Positions 36,272-46,172 of a DNA stretch of 64,000 nt are shown in pieces (position 1 is the first letter of the stretch; every line of letters begins with the position of its first letter). The notes under the pieces are model-generated. The model did not search any database and was not told the origin of the DNA. It was given only the letters and a program-made list of their open reading frames with translations. A program made the translations under genes and the position numbers. Source of the DNA: Opitutaceae bacterium. GTDB taxonomy: Bacteria > Verrucomicrobiota > Verrucomicrobiia > Opitutales > Opitutaceae. Where the stretch lies: assembly GCA_030648295.1 (NCBI GenBank), contig JAUSID010000180.1, positions 16,613 through 80,612 of the forward strand, read 5' to 3'.

Positions 36272-37009
36272 ATGGAAATCATCGCCCATCGGGGCGCCTC
36301 TCACGACGCGCCGGAAAACACCCTTGCGGCCGCCCGGCTGGCGTGGGCGCAGCAGGCAGACGCGCTCGAATGCGACGTGCACCTCACGCGCGACGGCCGG
36401 CTGGTTGTGGTGCATGACGATGATCTCCAGAGGGTCGGCGGACGGGCGATGCGAATCGCGGACGCCACGCTGGCGGAATTGCGCGAAGTCGACGTCGGCG
36501 GCGGGACTAATCCCGATTTTCGCCCCGAGAAAATCCCGGAGCTCGATGAATTGATTGCAATCACGCCGCCGTCCAGACGCCTTTTCGTTGAACTCAAAGG
36601 CGGCCCGGCTCTGGTCGAGGAACTCGCGCGCAGTTTGGCGCGAACGCGGTTTGATGAGACGAGACTGGTCGTGATTTCGTTCAATCTCGAAGCGGTGCGC
36701 CGCGCCAAGTCGCGCCTGCCGCGGACCGAGGTCTGCTGGATTGTCGACCGCGAGGGCGCGATGGCGCACGCCACGATCGCCGAGCTCGTGCAACAAGCGC
36801 AGGGCGCCGGACTTGATGGATTGGACCTCGATTATCAATGGCCGGTTGACGGTGCTGTGGTCCGAAGCGTGCATGCGGTGGGCATGAAGCTGTATGTGTG
36901 GACGGTCGACGACGTGAACGCGGCGTATCGCCTTTGCCGTGACGGGGTGGATGGGATCGCGACCAACCGGCCCGGCTGGATGCGGGGTGAGCTTCAGAAA
37001 ACCGTTTGA
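36272..37009 (+). CDS. Glycerophosphodiester phosphodiesterase
   Basis: A 245-residue cytosolic-type GDPD (no signal peptide). It has MEIIAHRGASHDAPENT with the catalytic His/Arg and Glu, LECDVHLTRDGRLVVVHDDD with the metal-binding Glu/Asp and second His, FVELKG, and the C-terminal KLYVWTVDDVNAAYRL and DGVDGIATNRPG. It splits glycerophosphodiesters into glycerol-3-phosphate and an alcohol. A phospholipase (patatin) gene follows on the same strand and could supply its substrates; the 170-base gap suggests separate promoters. Confidence 0.9.
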   Translation: MEIIAHRGASHDAPENTLAAARLAWAQQADALECDVHLTRDGRLVVVHDDDLQRVGGRAMRIADATLAELREVDVGGGTNPDFRPEKIPELDELIAITPPSRRLFVELKGGPALVEELARSLARTRFDETRLVVISFNLEAVRRAKSRLPRTEVCWIVDREGAMAHATIAELVQQAQGAGLDGLDLDYQWPVDGAVVRSVHAVGMKLYVWTVDDVNAAYRLCRDGVDGIATNRPGWMRGELQKTV

Positions 37010-37179
37010 GCAACATCGCCCCCGCGCGGTTTTAGCACGGCCGGACTCGGGTATGCGCCCCATCTCACGGTGGGCGAAAACGTCCCGTTACCGAATGGAA
37101 CGTCCGTGATATCGTCTCGGTCGTAGTTTGGTACCTTGACCAAGAACTACACCCGAAACTTTACCAGCCCCTTCCGGCC

Positions 37180-38415
37180 GTGAGCCCACAACCACCTAAA
37201 GACGCCCTGCTGCTCGCCGGAGGCGGCGCGCGTGGTGCGTATCAGGTGGGCGTCCTGCGCAGCCTGGCGCGCGCCTTTCCCGACCTGAATTTCCCGATTG
37301 TCACCGGCGTGTCCGCCGGCGCGATCAACGCGGCGACCCTCGCGAACACGGTCGAGCCATTTCCCATGGCGGTCGAACGGCTCGCCCAGCTGTGGGAGAG
37401 CCTGACGCTCGAGCAGGTGTTTCGCAGCGATTTCCGCGCCGTTGGCGCCAAGATGCTGAACTGGACCTTCCGGTTGCTTTCCGGCGGTGCGCATCTGACC
37501 CCGTCCACCCGCGGCATGGTCGATACCGAGCCGCTGCGCCGTTTCCTTTCGCGGGTGCTCGACACGCCGGATGGAGTCTTGCACGGCGTGGCGGAAAACA
37601 TTCGCCGCGGCCGGCTCTCCGCCGTCGGGATCATGACCACGCAATATCCGACTGCGCAATCAGTCACGTGGGCCCAGGGCGCCCATGTGCAGCCGTGGCA
37701 GAGTGCGGAGCGCAGTGGGGTGAACACGACGCTCACCGTCGAGCACATCATGGGCTCGTCCTCGCTGCCACTCGTTTTCCCCGCCGCGAAAATCGACGGC
37801 GCATGGCACGGCGACGGCGGCATCCGGCTGACGTCGCCGCTTTCGCCGGCGGTCAGTCTCGGCGCGGATCGGATCATCGCCATTTCCACGTCGGTCGAAC
37901 CTGGCCGCTGCGAGGCCGATCGGCCGACGGAACATTATCCTCCACCCGCGACTGTGATCAGCGTACTGCTCGAGTCCGTTTTCCTCGACATGCTCGACAC
38001 CGACGCGAGCGAACTGCGCCGGATGAACCAGCTGATCGCCGAACACCCGAAGAGCCAGGAACTCGGGCTGCGTCGGGTGGACGCGCTTGTCCTGCGTCCG
38101 TCCCAGGATCTGAGCGTCATCGCGAGTGAGTTCGAACCCGAACTGCCGCGTGTGCTGCGCCACGTAATTCGCGGCCTCGGCAGCCTCGAGACGAACCGCT
38201 CGGACATGATTGCGACCCTGCTCTTCCAGCCGCTGTTCATCCGCAAGATGCTGGAAATCGGCGAGCACGACGGCGAGAAGCGGATCGACGAAATCGCGAC
38301 CTTCCTCGGCCGCGCGCCGGTCGGGTCGAACCGCACCTCCGGCGCGATCGACAGCCGCGACGCGGCATCGTCATCGGCACGGCGAGTCTCCCCCTCCGAG
38401 TCGATCGCGGCGTGA
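37180..38415 (+). CDS. Patatin-like phospholipase
   Basis: A 411-residue protein starting at GTG. It has the oxyanion segment LLAGGGARGAYQVGVL, nucleophile Ser45 in GVSAGAIN, and the dyad Asp212 in GDGGIR. All catalytic parts are therefore present. The C-terminal ~150 residues are helical, as in larger bacterial patatins, and end in a Ser-rich tail. It releases fatty acids from lipids. It precedes acyl-CoA ligase-like and beta-oxidation genes on the same strand, so it may feed them. No signal peptide is evident; location is cytoplasmic or membrane-associated. Confidence 0.88.
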   Translation: MSPQPPKDALLLAGGGARGAYQVGVLRSLARAFPDLNFPIVTGVSAGAINAATLANTVEPFPMAVERLAQLWESLTLEQVFRSDFRAVGAKMLNWTFRLLSGGAHLTPSTRGMVDTEPLRRFLSRVLDTPDGVLHGVAENIRRGRLSAVGIMTTQYPTAQSVTWAQGAHVQPWQSAERSGVNTTLTVEHIMGSSSLPLVFPAAKIDGAWHGDGGIRLTSPLSPAVSLGADRIIAISTSVEPGRCEADRPTEHYPPPATVISVLLESVFLDMLDTDASELRRMNQLIAEHPKSQELGLRRVDALVLRPSQDLSVIASEFEPELPRVLRHVIRGLGSLETNRSDMIATLLFQPLFIRKMLEIGEHDGEKRIDEIATFLGRAPVGSNRTSGAIDSRDAASSSARRVSPSESIAA

Positions 38416-38476
38416 GTAGTCCCTACACTTCGGCCGTCCGCTTCCAACCCCTTCGGTCCGCTTTCCCCCATTCCCC

Positions 38477-40060
38477 ATGTCATCCGCGCTTACCCGCCGC
38501 TGGCAGAGTCTCGACCGCGACACCGCGCTCGCCCTCCAAGGCCGCAAACTCCACCGCTTCCTGCGTGATTCCGTGCTGCCGTTTTCCGGCCATTACCAGC
38601 GCGTCTTCCGCGAATGCGGACTCAGCGCGGGCGATTTCCACTCGGTCGACGACCTGCGGAAACTGCCGTTTTCCTCGAAGGAGGATCTGCTCCCCACGCC
38701 GGACAACCCGCGCCGCAGCCTCGGCTTCGCGCTGATTCCGGATCCCAAGGTGCTCTCGAAACGGCCGGGCGTGATCGCTCGTGCGCTTCTTCGCGGCCGC
38801 GCGCGCGTGAAGGATGAACTCGATCGCGAGTGGCGGCCGACGTTCATGACCGCGACGACGGGACGCTCGACCGAGTCGATTTCGTTCCTCTACTCGCAAC
38901 GCGATCTCGCCAACCTCGCCACGGGCGGCGGCCGCATCGCCGAAATCGCGCGCGTCACCCGCGAGGAGCGGATGCTGAACATGTTTCCGTTCGCCCCGCA
39001 CCTCGCCTTCTGGTGCATGCATTACGCGGGACAGGATCGAAACACGTTCTCGCTCGCGACCGGCGGCGGCAAATGCATGGGCACCGAGGGCAACCTCCGC
39101 GCGATGCAGAAGCTCAAGCCGCAGGTGGTGGTCGCGATGCCGACCTTCATCTATCACGTCCTCCAGCAGGCAATCGACGAGAAACTCCGGCTCGAGGGCA
39201 TCCGGCTGATCTGCCTCGGCGGCGAGAAAGTGCCGGACGGCACGCGCCGCAAGCTTTCCCAAATGTGCGAGCAGCTCGGTTCGCCCGGCGTACAGGTCAT
39301 CGCCACCTACGGCTTCACCGAGGCGAAGCTCGCCTGGACCGAGTGCCCGGTCGATGCCTCGGCCGCGCCCACCGGGTATCATCTTTACCCCGACATGGGG
39401 ATCATCGAGGTGGTCAATCCCGAGACCGGCCAGCCGGTGCCGGATGGCACGCGGGGCGAAATCGTGTGGACGCCGCTCGACCAGCGCGGGACCGTGGTGC
39501 TGCGCTACCGCACCGGCGACTTCATCGAGCACGGATTGACGTGGGAACGATGCCCGTGCTGCGGGCGGCAGCTGCCGCGGTTGATGGGCCGGATCTCCCG
39601 CGTATCCGAATTTCGGGCACTGCGTTTCCAGAAAATCAAGGGGACAATCGTCGACTTCAACGAACTCGAGCACGCGCTGGACGACGTGCGCGGGCTGGGC
39701 GCGTGGCAGATCGAGCTGCGCAAGGTGCACGACGACCCCCTCGACCTCGACGAGATTGTCCTGCACGTGGCCCGGATGCAGGACGCGCCCGCCGCGGCGC
39801 TCGAACGCACGCTGCGCGACCTGCTCCAGGCGGAGTTCGAGCTGCGGCCGAACCGGATCCTGTTCCACTCCGCCGAGGAAATCAAAGTGCTGCACAAGGT
39901 CGGGATCGCGCTGAAGGAGCAGAAGGTGGTCGACAACCGGCCGAAAGCGACGGTGGCGGTCGCAGTGAACCATTCGGACGGCATGAAACCACCGCTCGTG
40001 GAAGTGAACGGCCGGAGGAGCGCGACGTCGCTGCGCGAACCGGAGGAGACGCGCGCATGA
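38477..40060 (+). CDS. PaaK/CapK-like AMP-forming acyl-CoA ligase
   Basis: A 527-residue adenylate-forming enzyme resembling the phenylacetate-CoA ligase branch. It has ATTGRSTESISFLYSQRDL (nucleotide-binding loop), RLICLGGEKVPDGTRRKL, VIATYGFTEAKLAW, LRYRTGDF and RCPCCGRQLPRLMGRISR, which includes a Cys cluster typical of this branch. Adenylate-forming enzymes of this type activate carboxylic acids to CoA esters. Gene order (patatin, this gene, thiolase, FadJ-like, acyl-CoA dehydrogenase) suggests it activates fatty acids for the pathway. It lacks the usual FadD architecture, so the substrate may be unusual. Confidence 0.75.
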   Translation: MSSALTRRWQSLDRDTALALQGRKLHRFLRDSVLPFSGHYQRVFRECGLSAGDFHSVDDLRKLPFSSKEDLLPTPDNPRRSLGFALIPDPKVLSKRPGVIARALLRGRARVKDELDREWRPTFMTATTGRSTESISFLYSQRDLANLATGGGRIAEIARVTREERMLNMFPFAPHLAFWCMHYAGQDRNTFSLATGGGKCMGTEGNLRAMQKLKPQVVVAMPTFIYHVLQQAIDEKLRLEGIRLICLGGEKVPDGTRRKLSQMCEQLGSPGVQVIATYGFTEAKLAWTECPVDASAAPTGYHLYPDMGIIEVVNPETGQPVPDGTRGEIVWTPLDQRGTVVLRYRTGDFIEHGLTWERCPCCGRQLPRLMGRISRVSEFRALRFQKIKGTIVDFNELEHALDDVRGLGAWQIELRKVHDDPLDLDEIVLHVARMQDAPAAALERTLRDLLQAEFELRPNRILFHSAEEIKVLHKVGIALKEQKVVDNRPKATVAVAVNHSDGMKPPLVEVNGRRSATSLREPEETRA

Positions 40061-40069
40061 AATCGAACC

Positions 40070-40170
40070 CGACCATCGTGAAATCGGGCATCGGGCATCT
40101 GAAAATATGAAATACGCGAACCGCTGACGCCCGAGATTCCAGATGCTCAATTCCAGATGACAGATTTCAA
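40070..40170. repeat. Degenerate 7-bp-period repeats before the thiolase
   Basis: GGCATCG-GGCATCT and ATTCCAG-ATGCTCA-ATTCCAG-ATGACAG-ATTTCAA-GATTTCC keep a 7-base step. Similar units occur at 25880-25995. Confidence 0.5.
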
Positions 40171-40185
40171 GATTTCCCGACTGTT

Positions 40186-41472
40186 ATGACCTCGCCCCTC
40201 TACATCGTCGACGGCGTCCGGACGCCTTTTTGCAAAATGGGCACGGCGCTCGCGGGCGCTGATGCCGTCGAACTCGGCCGGACGGTGGCCGCCGCCGTGC
40301 TCGCGCGCACGGGGATCGACGCGGGCCAGATCGATGAGGTGATCTTCGGCTGCGTCGGACAGCCGATCGACGCCGCCAACGCGAGCCGCGTCATCGCGCT
40401 TCGTGCCGGCGTGCCGGACCATGTGCCCGCGATCACGGTGCATCGCAATTGCGCGTCCGGTTTCGAGGCGCTCACGCAGGCGGCGGAGAAAGTGGCGGCC
40501 GGTCGCGGCGACATCTTCCTCGTCGGCGGGACGGAAAGCATGTCGCGGTATCCGCTGCTCTACAACGACAGCGCGACCAGGAAATACGGGCAGCTGGCGA
40601 AGGCGAAGTCGGCGGGCCAGAAGCTCGCCCAACTGCTGCGTTTTCGCCCGGGCGATTTCGCGCCGAAGGTCGCGCTGCAACTCGGCCTGTCGGATCCCGT
40701 GTGCGGCTGCAACATGGGCCAGACGGCCGAGACGCTGGCGCGCGACTGGCGGATCACGCGCGACCAGCAGGATCAATTTGCGCTGCAATCGCACCATCGC
40801 GCGGCCGCGGCGAAGCAGAAGCTCTCCGAGGAAACCTGGCCGGTGTATCCGCGCGGTGGACGCGCGCCCGCCGCCGTGACCGGGGACAACGGCGTGCGCG
40901 AGAACCAGACGATGGAGGCGCTGGCCAAGCTGCGCCCGGTTTTTGAAAAACGCGGCGGTACCGTCACCGCGGGCAATGCCTCGCAGATTACGGACGGGGC
41001 CGTCGCGCTCCTGGTCATGAGCGAAGCCGGGTTGCGCCGCACCGGACTCACGCCCCTTGGCCGCCTGGTCGATTACGCTTATGCCGGCTGCGAGCCCGCG
41101 CGGATGGGACTCGGCCCGGTGTACGCCATCGCGCGCGCCGAAAAACGCACGGGCCTCGGCCTGAAGCACGCCGAGATCATTGAAATCAACGAGGCTTTTG
41201 CCGCCCAGGTGCTGGCCTGTCAGGCGGCGGCCGCGTCCGGGGAGTTTGGCCGGAAAAACCTCGGGCGTGACCGTCCGCTCGGCGAAATCCCCAACGAAAT
41301 CCTGAACGTCAATGGCGGCGGCATCGCGCTCGGCCACCCCGTCGGTGCGACCGGCGCGCGGCTGGTCCTCACCGCGTTGCGCGAGCTCAACCGGCGGCAG
41401 GCGCGCCGCGCGCTGGTGTCGTTGTGCGTCGGTGGCGGCCAGGGCGCCGCGCTCTGGCTCGAAGCCGCCTGA
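40186..41472 (+). CDS. Acetyl-CoA acyltransferase (thiolase)
   Basis: A 428-residue thiolase. The acyl-accepting Cys89 is in TVHRNCASGFEALTQ. His near 385 is in ALGHPVGATGARLVL. The second catalytic Cys near 415 is in SLCVGGGQGAAL, and EINEAFAAQVLAC lies between. It cleaves 3-ketoacyl-CoA, the last beta-oxidation step (FadA/FadI role). It is followed after 42 bases by the FadJ-like gene, its expected partner subunit. Complete and apparently functional. Confidence 0.93.
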   Translation: MTSPLYIVDGVRTPFCKMGTALAGADAVELGRTVAAAVLARTGIDAGQIDEVIFGCVGQPIDAANASRVIALRAGVPDHVPAITVHRNCASGFEALTQAAEKVAAGRGDIFLVGGTESMSRYPLLYNDSATRKYGQLAKAKSAGQKLAQLLRFRPGDFAPKVALQLGLSDPVCGCNMGQTAETLARDWRITRDQQDQFALQSHHRAAAAKQKLSEETWPVYPRGGRAPAAVTGDNGVRENQTMEALAKLRPVFEKRGGTVTAGNASQITDGAVALLVMSEAGLRRTGLTPLGRLVDYAYAGCEPARMGLGPVYAIARAEKRTGLGLKHAEIIEINEAFAAQVLACQAAAASGEFGRKNLGRDRPLGEIPNEILNVNGGGIALGHPVGATGARLVLTALRELNRRQARRALVSLCVGGGQGAALWLEAA

Positions 41473-41514
41473 AGATACCGGACCCGGCCTCCCCCATCGT
41501 GAACTGACCACACC

Positions 41515-43782
41515 ATGAACATCACCCGCAGCGACAGTGCCGATGGCACCTGCATCCTCACCTTCGATCGGCAGGGATCGTCGGCCAATGTGTTCGATCG
41601 CGCCACGCTCGACGAACTCGACGCGCACCTGGCGGCACTGGAAAAGGAAACCGGCATTCGTGGTGTGGTGCTGGCGAGCGCGAAGCCAAAGATCTTCATC
41701 GCTGGTGCGGACCTCAACGCCTTCAAGCACGCGGACGAGCGAAACCTCGCCGACATCGTCAATCTCGGTCATGGCGTTTTCAGCCGGCTCAACCGGCTGC
41801 CGGTCCCGTCCGTCGCCGCGATCAATGGCGTGTGCCTCGGCGGCGGGCTCGAGGTTGCGCTCGCGTGCGACTGGCGGGTCGCGTCGCTCGACCAATCGAC
41901 CAAGCTCGGGCTCCCGGAAACGCAGCTCGGAATCATTCCCGCGTGGGGCGGATCCACCCGGCTGCCGAAACTGATCGGGCTGCCGCAGGCGCTCGGCCTC
42001 ATCCTCACGGGCAAGCAGCTCGCGGCGCAACCCGCGCTGAAGCTGGGGCTCATCGATGACGTGACGCATCCGGAATATCTGCTCGAATCGGCGCGGCGGT
42101 TGCTGGCGCGGGGCAAACGCGCCGAAACCGCGCGGCGGCTGACGAGCCGGATGCCGGTAAGTGCGCTGGTCGCGGCGAAGGCGCGTCGTGACGTGCGGGC
42201 CAAAACCCGCGGGCATTACCCGGCGCCGCTGAAGGCGATCGAGGTGTGCGCGGCGGCGGTCGGTGCGCCGGTGCCGGAAGGGCTCGCGCGGGAGAAGGCG
42301 GCGTTCCTCGAACTCGTTCGTTCGCCGGAATGCCGGAACCTGATGAATGTTTTTTTCCTCCAGGAGCGCGCCAAGAAAATCCAGTTGCCGGCGGCGGACG
42401 CAAAACCGCGTTCTGCCGTGTCGATGATTCGGAAAGTCGCCGTTATCGGCGCCGGCACCATGGGCGCGGGCATCGCGCAATGGACCAGCGCCCGCGGGCT
42501 GGCGGTCCGGTTGAAGGACATCAATCCCGAGGCGCTCGCCCGCGGGATGCATGCGATCGAAAAGGTCTACGCCGACGCGGTGAAGCGCCGTGTGTTCACG
42601 CTGCCGGAGGCGACGGCCGGGCTCGACCGCATCACGCCGATTCACACCGACGTTTCGCTCACCGACGTCGACCTCGTGATCGAGGCGGCGCTGGAGAAAC
42701 TCGAAATCAAACAGCAGGTTTTCCGCGAGCTCGAGCGTGCGGTCGGACCGGATACGATCCTGGCGACGAACACCTCGGCGCTTTCGATCGACGCAATCGC
42801 CTCGGTGCTCGCGCGACCGGAACGGCTCGTGGGCCTGCACTTCTTCAATCCCGTGCACCGGATGCAGCTGGTCGAAATCGTCCGTGGGCCGCGGACGTCG
42901 CCCGCTGTGCTCGAAGGCGCACTGCAATTCGTCAAGGCCATCGGCAAGCTGCCGGTGATCGCGAAGGACAGCCCCGGGTTCCTCGTCAACCGGATCCTCC
43001 TGCCGTACATGGTGGAGGCGGTGTGGCTTTTCACCGAGGGTGTGCCGGCACCGGAGATCGATCGGTTGATGCTCGATTTTGGCATGCCGATGGGGCCGAT
43101 GCGGCTGGGCGATGAAGTCGGGCTCGATGTGGCGCAGCACGTGGCCAAGGATCTGGAGCGGCGGCTGCCGAATCCGGTGCCGATCAACGACACGCTGGAG
43201 AAAATGGTGGCGAAGGGCTGGCTCGGGAAAAAATCCGGCCGCGGTTTCTACCTGCACCCGACGAAGGGCAGCCACACGCCGCCGAACCCCGAGGCTGGCT
43301 TCCTCCAGCCGGAAAAATCGCGCCCGTCCAACCCGGCCTCACGGCTCGATCGCATGGTGCTGATCATGATCAACGAAGCCGCGCGCGTGCTCGAGGAAGG
43401 CGTGGTCGACTCGCCCGAGGACGTCGATTTCGGGATGATCATGGGAACCGGATGGGCGCCGTTCCGCGGTGGGCCGCTCCGATATGCGGATACGCTGGGC
43501 GCAGCCGAGATCGTCCGCCGGCTCGAGGTACTGGTGCGCGACGTCGCGCCGCATTTTGCCCCCTGCTGGCGGCTGCGCGAAATGGCGCGTGAGCAGCGTG
43601 GTTTTTACGACGCCGACGCCGCGACGGGGCCCGGCCGCGACCAGACCATTCAACTCAATCTGCCCGCGGTCGAGCCGCGGCTCGACGTCGATGTCCCGCT
43701 TGTTTCCGGCAGCGGTCCACTCGGCCAGCGCGTGATGCCGGCGGCGACGCCACCGAGCCGTCAGGCCGCGGGCGTGAAGTGA
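41515..43782 (+). CDS. Fatty-acid oxidation multifunctional protein (enoyl-CoA hydratase/3-hydroxyacyl-CoA dehydrogenase)
   Basis: A 755-residue two-part enzyme. The N-terminal crotonase domain has AKPKIFIAGADLNAF, NGVCLGGGLEVALACDWRVA and GLPETQLGIIPAWGGSTRLP, which includes the catalytic glutamates. The C-terminal dehydrogenase has a Rossmann motif KVAVIGAGTMGAGIAQW and VGLHFFNPVHRMQLVEIV with the catalytic His. A helical C-terminal domain follows. The overall plan is that of FadB/FadJ, closer to FadJ by its start. It performs hydration and NAD-dependent oxidation. It pairs with the thiolase upstream. Confidence 0.93.
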   Translation: MNITRSDSADGTCILTFDRQGSSANVFDRATLDELDAHLAALEKETGIRGVVLASAKPKIFIAGADLNAFKHADERNLADIVNLGHGVFSRLNRLPVPSVAAINGVCLGGGLEVALACDWRVASLDQSTKLGLPETQLGIIPAWGGSTRLPKLIGLPQALGLILTGKQLAAQPALKLGLIDDVTHPEYLLESARRLLARGKRAETARRLTSRMPVSALVAAKARRDVRAKTRGHYPAPLKAIEVCAAAVGAPVPEGLAREKAAFLELVRSPECRNLMNVFFLQERAKKIQLPAADAKPRSAVSMIRKVAVIGAGTMGAGIAQWTSARGLAVRLKDINPEALARGMHAIEKVYADAVKRRVFTLPEATAGLDRITPIHTDVSLTDVDLVIEAALEKLEIKQQVFRELERAVGPDTILATNTSALSIDAIASVLARPERLVGLHFFNPVHRMQLVEIVRGPRTSPAVLEGALQFVKAIGKLPVIAKDSPGFLVNRILLPYMVEAVWLFTEGVPAPEIDRLMLDFGMPMGPMRLGDEVGLDVAQHVAKDLERRLPNPVPINDTLEKMVAKGWLGKKSGRGFYLHPTKGSHTPPNPEAGFLQPEKSRPSNPASRLDRMVLIMINEAARVLEEGVVDSPEDVDFGMIMGTGWAPFRGGPLRYADTLGAAEIVRRLEVLVRDVAPHFAPCWRLREMAREQRGFYDADAATGPGRDQTIQLNLPAVEPRLDVDVPLVSGSGPLGQRVMPAATPPSRQAAGVK

Positions 43783-43851
43783 TCGCCGCACGCACCCGAT
43801 TTTCCCGCGCACCCAAATGCCCTGCGGTCTGCCAGCGCCAGAATCAACTTC

Positions 43852-45927
43852 ATGAAAACTTCCGACCTGATGGAACCGGCCGGCCCGAAAAAGGCCGCCG
43901 CTTCGCCCGAATCAACGGCGCGCGTGCCCACGCGTTCCGCTCCCGCCGTTGTGATGCCCGTCGGCGCGGACGCGTCCCGCGGCTCGCCCGCGACGCCTCC
44001 GCCGGAGCGCGACCTCGAGCCGGCCAGCGTCATCGACACCTCGAAGATGAATCGCGAGCAGCGCGAGGCGCTGGAACTCACCGAGGCGGCGCGCGCCACC
44101 ACGAACTACCGCAGCTTTGCCGGCGACCTGTTCATGGGGCGGTTCGCGCTCGATCACGTGTATCCGTTTCCGATGCAGCCGCCGCTCGACATCGAGGCGG
44201 GCCGGCCATTCCTCACCGAACTGGCGCGGGTGCTGAAGGAAGAAGTTGATCCCGATCAGATCGACGCGGACGGCGAAGTTCCGGACAAGGTGATCAACCG
44301 GCTGGCGCAGATGGGTGCGTTTGGCATCAAGGTGCCGAAGGAATACGGCGGGCTCGGGCTGTCGCAGGTGAATTACAGCCGCGCCGCGATGCTGCTCGGC
44401 AGCGTGGACGCGAATCTCACCGCGTTGCTCTCGGCGCACCAGTCGATCGGTGTGCCGCAGCCGGTGAAGTTGTTCGGCACCGAGGAGCAGAAGAAGAAGT
44501 ACCTGCCGCGGGTGGCGCGGGGGGAAATTTCCGCGTTCGCGCTCACGGAGGCGACGGTTGGTTCCGATCCGGCGAAAATGGCCACGCGGGCGGAGCCGAC
44601 GGCTGACGGCCGGCACTTCATCATCAATGGCGAAAAACTCTGGTGCACGAACGGAACGCGTGCCGGCGTGATCGTGGTCATGGCGCGAACGCCCGACAAG
44701 GTGAGCGCCAGCGGCCAGGCGAAAAGCCAGATCACGGCGTTCATCGTCGAGATGAACACGCCCGGTGTCGAAGTCGTGTCCCGCTGCCATTTCATGGGCC
44801 TGCGCGCGCTCTACAACGGCGTGATCCGGTTCACGAACGTGAAAGTGACACGCGAGGCCATCGTCGGCGGCGAGGGGCGTGGATTGAAGGTCGCGCTCAC
44901 GACGTTGAACACGGGGCGGCTGACGATTCCGGCGGCCTGCGTCGGATTGATGAAACGCTGCCTTGGATACGCCCGCGAATGGGCGGCTTCGCGCGTCCAG
45001 TGGGGCGCGCCGGTCGGCAGGCACGCGGCGATCGCGGACAAGATCGCGCGCATCGCGGCGAACACGTTCGCCTGCGAAGCGATGGCGCTGCTGACGTCAG
45101 CCCTGGTGGATCGCGACAAGGCCGACATCCGGCTGGAGGCGGCGATGGCGAAAATGTGGGGCACGGAGGCCGCCTGGCGCGCGGTCGACGAGACGATGCA
45201 GATTCGCGGCGGTCGCGGCTACGAGACGGCGCAGTCGCTGAAGAGCCGCGGCGAGGAGCCGGTGCCGATCGAGCGGATGATGCGGGACGCGCGCATCAAT
45301 CTGATCTTCGAGGGCTCGTCCGAAATCATGCGGCTGTTCCTGGCGCGCGAAGCACTCGACCCGCACCTGAAGGTCGCCGGGGCGGCATTGGATTCACGGC
45401 TGCCCGCCGGCAAGCGGCTGGGCGCCGCGGCGAAGGCATTTCGGTTTTATGTGACGTGGTATCCGGGGCTGTTGCTGCCCCTCGACTGGCTCGGGGCCTT
45501 GAGCTGGTCGAAACGGCCGCGCGGCGGCGTGCCCGCGGAGCTGACGCCGGCGTTCAAGCCCGCCCTGGCCTACGTGGCGAAGACGAGCCGCCGGCTCGCC
45601 CGGGCGCTGTTCCATGCGATGGCGAAACACGGGCCAAAGCTCGAGCGGCAGCAGCTCACGCTTGGCCGGATCGTGGATATCGGTACGGAGCTGTTCGCGA
45701 TCTCCGCCGCCGCGCTTTACGCCGACGCATGGGTGAAGCGGCACGATCCGCAGCACCCGCGCGCCGAGTTGGAGCAGCTGGTGCAATGCTTCTTTGCCGA
45801 CGCACGCTCGCGGATCGCCGCAAGTTTTGCCGGGCTGACCCACAACAACGATGCGCGAAACTACAAGCTGACGCAGTCGCTGCTGGACGGAAAGCACCCG
45901 TATTTGCGCACCGGAATCGTGGAGTAA
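43852..45927 (+). CDS. Acyl-CoA dehydrogenase, VLCAD-like with C-terminal extension
   Basis: 691 residues. After a ~60-residue Ala/Pro-rich leader come the FAD enzyme's blocks: GEISAFALTEATVGSDPAKM, QIRGGRGYETAQSLKSRG and INLIFEGSSEIMRLFLAREA, with the Glu expected as catalytic base in the long-chain class. The final ~200 residues (AGAALDSRLPAGKRL onward) form a helical extension typical of very-long-chain or membrane-associated members. It catalyses the first oxidation of acyl-CoA. It closes the lipid module. The electron acceptor (ETF) genes are not in the window. Confidence 0.9.
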   Translation: MKTSDLMEPAGPKKAAASPESTARVPTRSAPAVVMPVGADASRGSPATPPPERDLEPASVIDTSKMNREQREALELTEAARATTNYRSFAGDLFMGRFALDHVYPFPMQPPLDIEAGRPFLTELARVLKEEVDPDQIDADGEVPDKVINRLAQMGAFGIKVPKEYGGLGLSQVNYSRAAMLLGSVDANLTALLSAHQSIGVPQPVKLFGTEEQKKKYLPRVARGEISAFALTEATVGSDPAKMATRAEPTADGRHFIINGEKLWCTNGTRAGVIVVMARTPDKVSASGQAKSQITAFIVEMNTPGVEVVSRCHFMGLRALYNGVIRFTNVKVTREAIVGGEGRGLKVALTTLNTGRLTIPAACVGLMKRCLGYAREWAASRVQWGAPVGRHAAIADKIARIAANTFACEAMALLTSALVDRDKADIRLEAAMAKMWGTEAAWRAVDETMQIRGGRGYETAQSLKSRGEEPVPIERMMRDARINLIFEGSSEIMRLFLAREALDPHLKVAGAALDSRLPAGKRLGAAAKAFRFYVTWYPGLLLPLDWLGALSWSKRPRGGVPAELTPAFKPALAYVAKTSRRLARALFHAMAKHGPKLERQQLTLGRIVDIGTELFAISAAALYADAWVKRHDPQHPRAELEQLVQCFFADARSRIAASFAGLTHNNDARNYKLTQSLLDGKHPYLRTGIVE

Positions 45928-46051
45928 GGTTGCGCGCTGCGCGGGGAGAACCCCCCAATCGGAAATCCTTTCGCTGCAGGGTGGAGCGCGTTGCTCCTCA
46001 ACGCGCTTCTTCGGTACGTCAAGTTGAACACAACGTCGTTAAATTTCGGAC

Positions 46052-46172
46052 ATAGATGGAGGGCCCGCCTCCGCGCGGGCCGGTCGCATTCCGAAGAACA
46101 TTCCATTCGGAAAAAGTCGAAACGTGGGTTGACCCGGAAGCGGACGACGCGGAGGTCGTCCCTCCATCGATA
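46052..46172. repeat. ~120-bp palindromic element, GATGGAGGG family
   Basis: The left arm GATGGAGGGCCCGCCTCCGC and right arm (complement GATGGAGGGACGACCTCCGC) are inverted. Related half-arms lie at 34454-34510. No coding content. The first ~120 bases after the dehydrogenase stop hold nothing recognised. Confidence 0.75.

Noticed and set aside
37120..37152. GTAGTT...AACTAC inverted repeat before the patatin gene
   Set aside because: The arms are short and interrupted, too weak to call an operator.
40147..43275. A 1042-codon minus-strand reading frame opposite thiolase and FadJ-like genes
   Set aside because: Its sequence is Arg/His-rich without domains, while the plus strand encodes two complete conserved enzymes. 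It is a GC-rich antisense shadow.
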